From NCBI GenBank assembly GCA_021296345.1, contig JAGWAN010000037.1, positions 1-52,274 of the forward strand: a DNA stretch of 52,274 nt, given 5' to 3'. The stretch comes from Acidimicrobiia bacterium (GTDB lineage: Bacteria > Actinomycetota > Acidimicrobiia > Spongiisociales > Spongiisociaceae). Below are positions 41,379 through 50,223 of the stretch, piece by piece. Within the stretch, counting starts at the first letter, position 1, and each line of letters begins with the position of its first letter. The position numbers and the translations under genes were made by a program. The notes below the pieces were generated by a model. It was not told the DNA's origin and ran no database searches. It saw only the letters and a program-made list of their open reading frames with translations.

Positions 41379-42509
41379 GTGTCCGACGACATGTTGCTGG
41401 CCTACCTGGTCTCAAGCTTCCCCGGAAAAACAGAGGACATCGCGACCGAAGCTCTCTGCCATGTCTTCGATCAATCGGATGCTTGCGTGGACGCGTTGAA
41501 TGGTGTGGTCCAGTCAGGCGTGCACGACATTGACCCCATCCATACCGTCCAGACGCAGGTCATCGGGGTCGATGGGACTCGCCCGGACCTGGTCTGCTTC
41601 GACCAGGCAGACCAGGAGAATGAGACAGGTCAGGAGCGGGTGCTCATCGAAGTCAAGTTCTGGGCCCCTCTCACTGCGCATCAGCCCAATGGCTACGTCA
41701 AGCGACTGCCCGAGGACGGTCCAGCGGTGCTGATGTTCCTGGTGCCTGATGACAGAGTCCGATATCTGTGGCCCCGGATGAGGATGCGCCTGAAACGCGA
41801 GTTCGTCCATCTTGAGGAGATCGAATCCGAGCGCCGCTGCGTGCGCATCAGGGGCAGTCAGCGGCACCTGATGGTAGTGAGTTGGGAAAGCCTGTTGGAC
41901 GCCATGGCAGCCAGAACCAGCGACAGCGGCGAACCAGGACCCGTCACACAGATCCGCCAACTGCGTAGCCTCGCCCGATACACCGACAAGGAAGCCTTCA
42001 AACCCATCCGACCAGGCAACGAGTTCGGCAACGATTCGGATATTCGGCTACGCCAATACCGCCGCCTCGTCGATGCCACAACCGAAGAAGGCACCAGCCA
42101 GGGCTGGGCGGATCGCAAGGGCCTGCGTGCGACTCCCAAGCCCTACGGCTACGGCAGATACGTCCGCCTGCACGGCGCCGTAGTCTGGTTCGGCATCCAC
42201 ACAGGCCTGTTCGAGGCCACCGGCAAGACCGCTCTTTGGGCCTCTCGCCACCAAAGCTACGCCGACGAACCTGACGTGAGCCGGGAACTCGGCAAGGAAG
42301 ACCGCGACTGGTATCACAAGCATGGTCGGCATTGGTTCCCTATCGACCTCAGAAGAGACGCCGAGTACCCCCAGGTACTCGCCGGCGTCGTCGAAAGCCT
42401 CAAGGGTTACGGCGACGCCCTCCAGGCAGCCCGGAGGGCCGTCGAACTTCGTGCCAGTGATTCCACCGTTCGTGCCTCAGCGTCCGCCGAAGCGACGGAG
42501 GCAAGCTAA
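41379..42509 (+). CDS. PD-(D/E)XK nuclease-fold protein, 376 aa
   Basis: Asp70 in GTRPDLV, then Glu91-Val-Lys93 in VLIEVKFWAPL, form the D...E-x-K signature of the PD-(D/E)XK superfamily. The N-terminal helix FPGKTEDIATEALCHVFD matches a group of defence-island proteins of unknown function. The C-terminal half (about residues 190-345) is a separate domain with an aromatic-rich RLHGAVVWFGIHTGLFEATG block. GTG start behind AAGGGGG. It stands alone between the channel and a toxin-antitoxin pair. A nuclease role in phage defence is inferred from context. Confidence 0.7.
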   Translation: MSDDMLLAYLVSSFPGKTEDIATEALCHVFDQSDACVDALNGVVQSGVHDIDPIHTVQTQVIGVDGTRPDLVCFDQADQENETGQERVLIEVKFWAPLTAHQPNGYVKRLPEDGPAVLMFLVPDDRVRYLWPRMRMRLKREFVHLEEIESERRCVRIRGSQRHLMVVSWESLLDAMAARTSDSGEPGPVTQIRQLRSLARYTDKEAFKPIRPGNEFGNDSDIRLRQYRRLVDATTEEGTSQGWADRKGLRATPKPYGYGRYVRLHGAVVWFGIHTGLFEATGKTALWASRHQSYADEPDVSRELGKEDRDWYHKHGRHWFPIDLRRDAEYPQVLAGVVESLKGYGDALQAARRAVELRASDSTVRASASAEATEAS

Positions 42510-42721
42510 TTCACGGCCTTGGTCGTGATCCCCAGCCGGCTGGAGAGCGGCCTGCGGTCGTCCGCGTAGATCGCTCCTAGGCCTCTCAGTCCGTAGCGAT
42601 GGCAGTGCGACGATGAACGGTTCTGAGGCGGACACGCTAGCCAAGCTGGTGGCGCCGGTGGAACTCGTCCTTGGCGGCGTGTAGTTTCTTGCCCACAACC
42701 GCGTTGACGCCGGAGACCGTT

Positions 42722-43351
42722 ATGGCTACAAGAGTTGAAGCTCAAACCGAGCCGCTACTGGGGCGGGGTATCTACGACATCGCCGAGGCAGCCCGGGTAG
42801 TAGGCAGACACCCCGAGACGGTCGCGCGTTGGACCCGGGGCGTCAACCCGCTGCACCCTGTGGGAAGTGATCGGATCCTCTCTTTCCTCGACCTGATCAG
42901 CGTCTGGGTGATATCCGAACTGATCAAGCGTGGCGTTCCCCGACGGGAGATCCGGGCAGGAGGACAATACGTAGCTGAGCACGTCGATACGGACTACCCC
43001 TTCGCTCACCAGGAGCTGGCCACGGTAGGCGCCGGCTTCTTCGGCAAATTCACGGATTGGGTCGACGTGGGCAAAGGTGGTCAGAGATCCTTCCCAGCGG
43101 TGATCGAGGACCTTCTGAGCCCGATCGAGTTCGGACCCGACCTACTGGCATCCATATGGAGGCCGGCTAGGGGCGTGTGGCTCAACCCCGAGGTCCAGGC
43201 GGGCGCACCATGCATCGATGGCACCCGGGTGCCCACCAGCGTGGTAGCTGACCTCAAGGCTGTGGGCGACCACATCGAAGACATCGCCGACGACCTGAGT
43301 CTTGACATCACACAGGTACGCGCTGCCCTGCAGTATGAACGCGCCGCCTGA
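42722..43351 (+). CDS. DUF433 antitoxin with N-terminal HTH-like region, 209 aa
   Basis: The C-terminal 70 residues carry the DUF433 signature WLNPEVQAGAPCIDGTRVPTSVVADL and the DNA-binding helix pair SLDITQVRAALQY. The first half, YDIAEAARVVGRHPETVARWTRG followed by SFLDLISVWVISELIKRGVPRREIRAG, resembles a MerR-like helix-turn-helix and dimer helix. It overlaps the DUF5615 gene by 17 bases. DUF433/DUF5615 pairs are predicted VapBC-like toxin-antitoxin modules; experimental proof is limited. Confidence 0.82.
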   Translation: MATRVEAQTEPLLGRGIYDIAEAARVVGRHPETVARWTRGVNPLHPVGSDRILSFLDLISVWVISELIKRGVPRREIRAGGQYVAEHVDTDYPFAHQELATVGAGFFGKFTDWVDVGKGGQRSFPAVIEDLLSPIEFGPDLLASIWRPARGVWLNPEVQAGAPCIDGTRVPTSVVADLKAVGDHIEDIADDLSLDITQVRAALQYERAA

Positions 43352-43865
43352 GAGTCAGAGCCAGCGGCGTAGGCCTCCCCGATGCCGTCTCCTATTCGAT
43401 GAGAACCTTCCGTGGAGAGTGGCCAGCGCGCTGCGGGAACTCGGCTACAACGCCAGCTATGTAGGGAACGAGCAAGACGGTGCTCCTCCCCGGGGATCTT
43501 CCGACCAGGAGATCATCAGCCATGCCCGAGCCACCAACCAGGTAGTGGTCACCTCGAATCACGACATGATTCTTCTCTGCCTCGAACAGCAGCAGTCGGT
43601 GATCTGGCTGGATCCTCACGGGCGCAAAGTCACTAGGGATGAGATGGTCGTTCTCGTGTTCCAAGCGGCCCACGAATGGGAAGAAATGTTGCAGAGCGCG
43701 ACAGAGCCGGTATGCATCCGAGCTCTACGAACCAAGAATGAGCGCTTGTCAGTAGAGAGCGCTGTCCACTTGGTGCGGCAGCGCATGAAGCGGCTAGCCG
43801 CGAAGAAACGAAGGGCAGCGAAGCCCAAGCCACTCGGATCTCTTTTCGATTCCACGTCTAAGTGA
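43335..43865 (+). CDS. DUF5615 PIN-like toxin, 176 aa
   Basis: Core motif LLFDENLPWRVASALRELGYNASYVG near residue 20, then SSDQEIISHARATNQVVVTSNHDM, which places the acidic residues of a PIN-like RNase fold (Asp-Glu in FDEN, Asp in SDQEI, Asp in NHD). It is longer than usual, with a basic tail (RMKRLAAKKRRAAKPK) that could bind RNA. Starting ATG at 43335 overlaps the antitoxin gene. It is convergent with the large helicase gene. Confidence 0.82.
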   Translation: MNAPPESQSQRRRPPRCRLLFDENLPWRVASALRELGYNASYVGNEQDGAPPRGSSDQEIISHARATNQVVVTSNHDMILLCLEQQQSVIWLDPHGRKVTRDEMVVLVFQAAHEWEEMLQSATEPVCIRALRTKNERLSVESAVHLVRQRMKRLAAKKRRAAKPKPLGSLFDSTSK

Positions 43866-43887
43866 GGGGCACAAGCCTCAGCAAGGG

Positions 43888-44010
43888 CTAGGCGGCCCAG
43901 GCATCTGAGAGTACTTCGGCCTGTTGCAGGACGGCTTGGATAACTTTTTCTTGCTTGTCTGGTGGGTAGTAGGGATGTGTTGAGTCGAGTTTCTGTTTGT
44001 GGGACGAGTC
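43888..44010 (-). pseudogene. Coding remnant resembling the C-terminal tail of a type I restriction R subunit
   Basis: In the minus-strand frame next to the helicase stop, about 45 residues read as protein: DSSHKQKLDSTHPYYPPDK and then QEKVIQAVLQQAEVLSDAWAA before a TAG. The pattern Y-x-P-P-D-K-Q...V-L-x-Q-A-E...W is like the end of HsdR proteins. It has no start of its own. It may be a leftover of an R-M system replaced by the helicase gene, or the true C-terminus of the helicase reached by a frameshift near 44020-44050. Confidence 0.4.
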
Positions 44011-47000
44011 AGGGCCGGGGCTGGGTGCCGCATCCTGGGTGGAGTGTCGGTGGTGGCTTGTTGCGTCCTGCGAGGAGTTCGGTTGCCCACTCTGCGAGCG
44101 CCGAGGTGCAGGTATCGCAGTAGGTAGCGTCTGGCGTCTCGGTGGCGTCTGGCGGCAGTGGTGTTAGTTGTCTTTCGGTGGTCCGCTGTTGTGCGGGCTG
44201 GGGTTGTGAGACGGGCGGTGTTGTGTGCTGTTTCACTTCGATTAGGGGTATTTCCCAGCGGTCTGTTCTGAGGCGATCGAGGTATTGGAGGTCGCCTTCG
44301 TCGCCGGTTCTCTCAACGAGGGCGAGGACGGGGGCCGCCGTGATGGTGGCGAGGCGTCGGATGTCCCATCGCTTGGCGGCAGCTTTCGAGAGGCGGCCTA
44401 TTGGTCTGCCGGTCGGGGTTTTGACCAGCACGTCTCCTTTCGGGGTCTTGTCGAGGTTTATGGGGTTCCCTGCGGAGAGGCGGCTGATCTCGCGGTGGAT
44501 GGCAGAGTGGGCGGGGTGTGCGCCTGCGTAGCTGAGGTCGAGGTCTGCCATCCCGAGAACGGTGTAGGTGCTGTGGGTGTGGGTCTTGGGGGAGTCCACG
44601 GTGGCGCAGCGTCGTTTGTCGATGTGCTGTGCTGGGAGTTCGGGGAGGTACGGGTTCGGTGCGTCAACCCGTTCCAGGAGGCTGAGGGTGGATTTGGCTC
44701 TGGTCATCGCTACGTAGAGGAGCCGTCGTGTCGCTTCTGGGTCGTCACTCTGGTCCACTCGTTGCCATCCTCCGTCTGTTACTACAACATGGTCGAACTC
44801 GAGTCCTTTCGCGGCGTGGACGGTGCAGACGGTCACTCCTTCTCCTATGAAATGTGACCTCTTTTGCTCGGATAGTGCCTGGTATAGCGCCTCGGACACG
44901 ACCCGTGGCGGGCAGGGGTCGGACCCGAGGTCCTGTTGGAGTTCGGTGAGGAGGCGGGCGGCCATCATTGTCCATACTGTTGTTTGTGTCCCGAACGTGT
45001 GAGGGTCGGGACTGGTGATGTTGGGTAGCTGTGCCCGCAGGTCGGGGATACGGATGTCCTGGTGGGGGCTGGTGGCTAGGTGGTCGAGGAGCAGGCGGAA
45101 CTCGCGGATTCGCCACAGCCAGGGCAGCCCGTCGTCGATAACACGGCGGACCGGGATGCCTTTGTCTTCTAGGTAGGCGCGTACCAGGTGCCCACGGCTG
45201 TGTGTCGTGGAGAACACAGCGAAGTATCCCAGGGCGGTGTTGTCCTTGGTTGTCATCCGTTCGATCCGTTCGGTGATCGAGGCGTTGGCGGCGGTCGGGT
45301 CGGTGGCGGTACCGACAACGACGCGGCGTGCCGCCCATTTGTCGTCTGCTGCGGGTCGGCGGCGGGCAGCGTTGATGCGTATCGGGTGGTCCCCTTTCAT
45401 GCGGTCTTTGTTGTGGGCTATCAGCCCGTTGGCCGCTTCGATGATGTGGCGGGTGGACCGGTAGTTCTCGACTAGATACTCGGGGGTCGCGTCGAAGTCC
45501 TCGCCGAACCGTTCGATGTGTGCGGTGTTCGCACCGCGGAAGCCGTAGATGCTCTGGTCGTCGTCACCGACAGCGAGGACCGCCGCGTAGCGGTCTTCAT
45601 CGTGGCCGGCTTTGCGGGCGATGTGGGCCAGCATTTCGTACTGTCGGTCGTCGATGTCCTGGTATTCGTCGACGAGGACCTGCTCGAACCCGGCGAGGAG
45701 ACGGTCACGGAGGTCGTCGGCGTCGCGGCCCTCCACTGTTTGGTCACCGCGTAGCCGCTGGTTGGCTTCGTCGATGATCTGGTTGAAGAAGTCGCCCACG
45801 GCTTTCCTGTGGGGAAGGTTGGCTGGGTTGGTGGTGAGATGCAGCCGCTCCGCGGCGAGGGACCGCTCGCAGAGCCGTAACGCAAGCGAGTGGTAGGTGT
45901 GGATGGCGACACGTCGGCCGAGGTCGGCACCTACGAGCGCTCGTATCCGGGATCTCAGCTCGTACATTGCTGAACGGTTGAAACAGATCACCAGGATCCG
46001 TTCGGGCCGTACCCGTTCCACCTTGAGCAGGTAGGCGCAGCGGTGCACGACTACCCGTGTCTTGCCGGAGCCGGGCCCTGCGAGCACCAGCGTGTTCCTG
46101 CCTTTGGGGGCGGTGACGATTCTCTGCTGGGCACGGTTGCCGAGGTCGTTGACGATGTGCTGGTAGCTGGCCTCTGACGTGGCACGTTCGGTGACGACCC
46201 GGGTTGGGAAGTACCGCTGGCGGAACGCGTCTGGTGGCATCTTGAAGTAGTTGGATATGTAGCGGCCCGCCGCCCCGTCGGGGTCGGCTGCGAGAGAGTC
46301 TACGTACCGTCCGATTGCGTGGACCTTGAGCACCTTCTCCGCGTAGTGGTCGGTCAGCTTCTGGTGTTCGCGGTTGGTGTAGCGGCGGCCCGTCTCTGCG
46401 ACAACCCGCAACGTCATGGCCTGGCGGAACATAGACAGGCCATGCTGGAGCTTTATCACCTGCTGCTCGTCCAAGAACAGCAGCGTCTTCTCCACAGCGG
46501 TGAACGTGTCCGGTATCGGACCATTCGCCTCGAAGCGCTCGTCTAGCCGTTGGCCTAGCTCGTGGAGTGAGAAGAGGACGAGCCGCTCCCCTCGCTTGTT
46601 CGGGTCTTGGCGGTCGGCTACCGCTTCGAGGGTGGAAACGACCGAGCGGGCAGCGCTACGGCGGGCCTTCAGATAATCCTCAACCCCCGCCCAGCCCGTA
46701 TCGAGGCCGATCCGGATCGTCGCCCTGCTGGCACTCTTCACCGTTATTGGTGTCCGGGCTGAGAAACCGCCCCTCGCCCAGCCGTCAACAAGCTTGAGTA
46801 GGTCCTCAGTCTCTATCGCCACGTCGCGCTCTCTCAGAGCGGCCAGCAGCCACCCGACGGACACTTCGGTTTCGGACCCCGCCCCGAGATCCCGGTACGC
46901 GTCAAGCAGGGCGTTCAGCAAGTAGCGTTCCAACTTCGCGACCCGGTCCAGTCTCTCCGCTGCCTTGCCGGCCACCTTGTGACTCAGGAACGCGGAGAAG

Positions 47001-49456
47001 TATGTTCCTTCCTCCAGCACACCCGCCCGTCCCATGTCGTAGAGGTTGCGGAAGATCTCCCGTTCGGCGGCTTCGTTCACGAGGCGAGGGTTGTCGCCGT
47101 AGCGCCGCTCCAGCGACTTGAACAGCCGGCGGTAGGGGGGCAGCGAAGCCAGATGGTCGATGTCGATACCGTCCCGGTCGTCAGCGTTGCGGAGCACCTC
47201 CAACGTGGCTTCCCACCGTCCCCGCCGCGCACGGGACAAGTCCAAAGCGTCCATCTTCGAGGCGGCGGCGTCCCGGGTAGCGGGAACACCTTGGAACAGG
47301 CGGGTACGGTTCTCGTCGCGGAGCACAAACCGGGTGCGCTCCAGCCACGAGATCGCCACCTTGACCTGTGTCGCCGCGTCGTGTCCCTCGGGATCGAACG
47401 ACGTCACCATCTCGGGGACACGAAGCAGGTCCGCAGGGGAGACAATGATCTCCTCGCGGTCCCCTCGGCGGTGCCGACGGACGGCCCGCAGTATCTGCGC
47501 GAGGTCGCGTTTGGTCAGTTCGCTACGGGACACCAGGTCGAACTGCCGTTCGAGGTCTCCCGGGTTGTAGAGGAGCACACAGTCCGCCGGCTTCCCGTCC
47601 CGGCCGCCCCTACCCGCCTCCTGCAGGTAATTCTCGATAGACCCCGGAACGTCCGCGTGGATCACCACCCGGACGTCGTCCTTGTCGATCCCCATCCCAA
47701 ACGCGTTGGTAGCCACGATCACTGGCAGGTCACCGTCGATGAAACGCTTCTGGATGGCCTGTTTAGCGGGGGGTTCGAGACCAGCATGGAAATGGTCCGC
47801 GTCCCAACCACGCTGGCGGAGCCCGTCCGCTATCCGCTCAGTCCCCAGCCGGGACCGGGCGTAGACAATCGCGCTTCCCGTATGCGGTCCTGCCGACGAT
47901 CCCCCGCCTATCCGCTCCCGCAGCAAAGCGTCGATGCGGGGTTCCTTCTGCGCAGTCGGTAGCTGCTCTACGGTGTACCGAAGGTTGGCCCGGTCGATCT
48001 GTTCCCCCGACAGGACCGTCAGCTCGGTATCGAGCTCACGGCGGAAGTAACGGCACAGGTCCTGTTGCACAGCCACGGTGGCTGTAGCAGTGAAACACGC
48101 TACCGGCGCCGGCGGCACGCCCTCACGTTCCGAGAACTCTCGGATGAACCGTCCCGCGTACAGGTAATCGGGACGGAAATCATGACCCCACTGGGACAGG
48201 CAATGTGCCTCGTCGAACACCCACGCAGCGATCTCCCGATGGCGGAGCGTGCGCCCGAAGGCGGGGCTGCGTAACTGTTCAGGTGCCACATAGAGAAGCG
48301 CAAACCGGCCGAGACGGACACCCTCAAGAGTGTCACGGCGTTCGAGGAGCGTCTGCAGACCGTTCAGCGTCGCGGCGAAGCTCGGGGTTCTCGTCCTTTT
48401 CCTGAGCTGTTCCACCTGATCTTTCATCAGAGCCTGGAGCGGGGAGAACACCACGGTCAACGCCCCGGTCTGCTGATTGTTCAGAATCGCTGGCAGCTGG
48501 TAGCACAGCGACTTGCCGACACCTGTCGGCATGACCCCCAGCACAGGCCTACCAGCGTTCACATGATCGGTTAACCGTTCCTGAAGCGGGAGGCCGGTAG
48601 CCGTGGTCGGGGAACGGCGGAACCCGTCGAACCCGAAGAACCGTTTCAGGCTGCGCCCCACATTGTGATGCTCAGCGCAGTACCGGCATCGGGGATCCGC
48701 GCAGCGCGACCCCCGCACCTTCCGAACCAGAGCACCCACGTCCCGGTACCTGTGATGCACCCAATGTGGTAGCACCGACTCGGTACCCACCACGGTCAGC
48801 CAAGCCAACGCGTAAGCCACCGCAGGCCGCCGGCTCCGGTCCGAAACCAACGATGGCAGCACCCGACGTAACATGGTTGGACACGCCCGACCATCGGCGA
48901 GGGCAACCACCCGGTCCACCAACTCAGGGCCAGGCAACTGCACCCCTCCCAGGGCCTCCAGAAACTGGCCCGTACCCCCCTCCAAGCACGACCGGTAAAC
49001 ATCGAGGAGGCCAGGCCGAACCTTCCCCGCCTCGGCCAACAACCCCCAGCAGTCAACAAGCAGATCCCGGCACAACTCGCTGTCAGCAAGAGGATCACCC
49101 TGCTCGCCCCTGACGTCCTTGTACTCCTTCACCAGACGGTGATACGGCCGCTGGGGACTCGCCAACGGCGAAAGGAACAACGTGTCGATAGAAGGCAACG
49201 ACAAGAGCCTGGCGCCAGGAGAGTGCCGACGGATTATCGGCAAGTCATGTTCGATAACCTTGTGGCCTACCACGAAAGAAGCCCCACGACCGAGCACGTC
49301 AACCCGCCGGATCGCCCGACGCGTATCCCCCGCTGACCGCCCCACCGAAGGCACCACCACCTCGGTATCCCCGAAAACACCCGCAATAGCGCGGATCCCT
49401 CCGTTACCCCGAGTTTCCAAATCTATGAACAGGCACCGTTCTACAAAAGGGATCAC
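44009..49456 (-). CDS. Exonuclease-RecQ-UvrD fusion helicase, 1815 aa
   Basis: A giant multi-domain protein. Residues about 8-160 look like a DEDD exonuclease: Asp12 and Glu14 in FIDLET, Asp71 in IEHDLPII, Asp125 in DPLADSELC. A Cys cluster (252-260, C-x4-C-x2-C) follows. Residues about 285-640 are a RecQ helicase: Walker A PTGVGKSLCYQ, DEAH 415-418, motif RGGRDG near 616. A long helical linker (640-1100) leads to a UvrD-like helicase: AGPGSGKT 1126, DEYQD 1263-1267, GDDDQSIYGFRGA, VHAAKGLEF 1546, YVAMTRAK 1581. The tail has a CDTC zinc site. Start GTG 49456 has no clear ribosome-binding site. It lies beside nuclease genes, so a role in defence or in DNA repair is likely. Confidence 0.88.
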   Translation of the reverse strand: MIPFVERCLFIDLETRGNGGIRAIAGVFGDTEVVVPSVGRSAGDTRRAIRRVDVLGRGASFVVGHKVIEHDLPIIRRHSPGARLLSLPSIDTLFLSPLASPQRPYHRLVKEYKDVRGEQGDPLADSELCRDLLVDCWGLLAEAGKVRPGLLDVYRSCLEGGTGQFLEALGGVQLPGPELVDRVVALADGRACPTMLRRVLPSLVSDRSRRPAVAYALAWLTVVGTESVLPHWVHHRYRDVGALVRKVRGSRCADPRCRYCAEHHNVGRSLKRFFGFDGFRRSPTTATGLPLQERLTDHVNAGRPVLGVMPTGVGKSLCYQLPAILNNQQTGALTVVFSPLQALMKDQVEQLRKRTRTPSFAATLNGLQTLLERRDTLEGVRLGRFALLYVAPEQLRSPAFGRTLRHREIAAWVFDEAHCLSQWGHDFRPDYLYAGRFIREFSEREGVPPAPVACFTATATVAVQQDLCRYFRRELDTELTVLSGEQIDRANLRYTVEQLPTAQKEPRIDALLRERIGGGSSAGPHTGSAIVYARSRLGTERIADGLRQRGWDADHFHAGLEPPAKQAIQKRFIDGDLPVIVATNAFGMGIDKDDVRVVIHADVPGSIENYLQEAGRGGRDGKPADCVLLYNPGDLERQFDLVSRSELTKRDLAQILRAVRRHRRGDREEIIVSPADLLRVPEMVTSFDPEGHDAATQVKVAISWLERTRFVLRDENRTRLFQGVPATRDAAASKMDALDLSRARRGRWEATLEVLRNADDRDGIDIDHLASLPPYRRLFKSLERRYGDNPRLVNEAAEREIFRNLYDMGRAGVLEEGTYFSAFLSHKVAGKAAERLDRVAKLERYLLNALLDAYRDLGAGSETEVSVGWLLAALRERDVAIETEDLLKLVDGWARGGFSARTPITVKSASRATIRIGLDTGWAGVEDYLKARRSAARSVVSTLEAVADRQDPNKRGERLVLFSLHELGQRLDERFEANGPIPDTFTAVEKTLLFLDEQQVIKLQHGLSMFRQAMTLRVVAETGRRYTNREHQKLTDHYAEKVLKVHAIGRYVDSLAADPDGAAGRYISNYFKMPPDAFRQRYFPTRVVTERATSEASYQHIVNDLGNRAQQRIVTAPKGRNTLVLAGPGSGKTRVVVHRCAYLLKVERVRPERILVICFNRSAMYELRSRIRALVGADLGRRVAIHTYHSLALRLCERSLAAERLHLTTNPANLPHRKAVGDFFNQIIDEANQRLRGDQTVEGRDADDLRDRLLAGFEQVLVDEYQDIDDRQYEMLAHIARKAGHDEDRYAAVLAVGDDDQSIYGFRGANTAHIERFGEDFDATPEYLVENYRSTRHIIEAANGLIAHNKDRMKGDHPIRINAARRRPAADDKWAARRVVVGTATDPTAANASITERIERMTTKDNTALGYFAVFSTTHSRGHLVRAYLEDKGIPVRRVIDDGLPWLWRIREFRLLLDHLATSPHQDIRIPDLRAQLPNITSPDPHTFGTQTTVWTMMAARLLTELQQDLGSDPCPPRVVSEALYQALSEQKRSHFIGEGVTVCTVHAAKGLEFDHVVVTDGGWQRVDQSDDPEATRRLLYVAMTRAKSTLSLLERVDAPNPYLPELPAQHIDKRRCATVDSPKTHTHSTYTVLGMADLDLSYAGAHPAHSAIHREISRLSAGNPINLDKTPKGDVLVKTPTGRPIGRLSKAAAKRWDIRRLATITAAPVLALVERTGDEGDLQYLDRLRTDRWEIPLIEVKQHTTPPVSQPQPAQQRTTERQLTPLPPDATETPDATYCDTCTSALAEWATELLAGRNKPPPTLHPGCGTQPRP

Positions 49457-49499
49457 AACCGAAGGCCGACGGTACCACCCGCGGGTTACCGCACCGGCA

Positions 49500-50129
49500 G
49501 TGGGTGCTGGCTGTGGCCTCTCGGACGGTGTGTGGGTGAGCCGCTACGACGGCGAGACCGAGACGGGCACTGGTCGCGGTTTCGACATTGACCACCTGGT
49601 CCAGCTCAAAGAGGCGTGGGATTCGGGTGCTCACGGCTGGGATGCCCTGACAAGGGAACGATTCGCCAACGACTCGGGATATGAACATTCGCTGGTGGCG
49701 GTATCGGCGGGGTCTAACCGTTCAAAGGGTGCGCAGGATCCCACAGGGTGGTTACCCCCTGAACGGTCACAGCGGTGCTGGTACGCGGCAGCGTGGATCA
49801 ATGTCAAGGCCCGGTGGGACCTCAGTGTGGACCCTGCCGAAGCCGATACCCTGCGCAACATCCTCTCGGGCTGTTCGGACAACGCGGCCGACACCGCGCT
49901 GCCAGCACCAGTCGTGACCGGAGCCCAACCGGCTACAACAGCGGCAGAGGCGGGTTCCCAAGACGAGGGTTGTCACCCTGACTACAGCCCCTGCCTTCCA
50001 TATCTGGGCGGCGACGCGCTCAACTGCGGTGACCTAGCGGCCGCTCAGAAACCTGTCACCGTCCGAGTGCCCGGCATAGACCCCTACCAGTTGGACCGCG
50101 ACGGCGACGGCCGAGGCTGCACCAGCTGA
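49500..50129 (+). pseudogene. Secreted HNH-like (DUF1524) nuclease with excalibur tail, 5'-truncated
   Basis: The frame encodes FDIDHLVQLKEAWDSGAHGWD, AVSAGSNRSKGAQDPTGWLPP and CWYAAAWINVKARWDL, the body of a DUF1524 nuclease, followed by an excalibur calcium-binding tail ending DPYQLDRDGDGRGC. Usual relatives have a signal peptide and about 70 more residues before DIDHL; here the upstream codons are antisense to the start of the helicase gene and do not look like protein. The 5' end was probably lost when the island was assembled. A GTG at 49500 could start a short product. Confidence 0.65.
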
Positions 50130-50223
50130 ACCGGTCGGAAACCGAAACATCCCTATCCTTGACAATTCGTGCAAGGTCGGCCCTGCGGGGAGCGGGTCGT
50201 CGTGTGGGGAGGAGACGTATCCC

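Noticed and set aside
42613-42684. 23-codon open frame before the DUF433 gene
   Set aside because: No ribosome-binding site and no recognisable motif.
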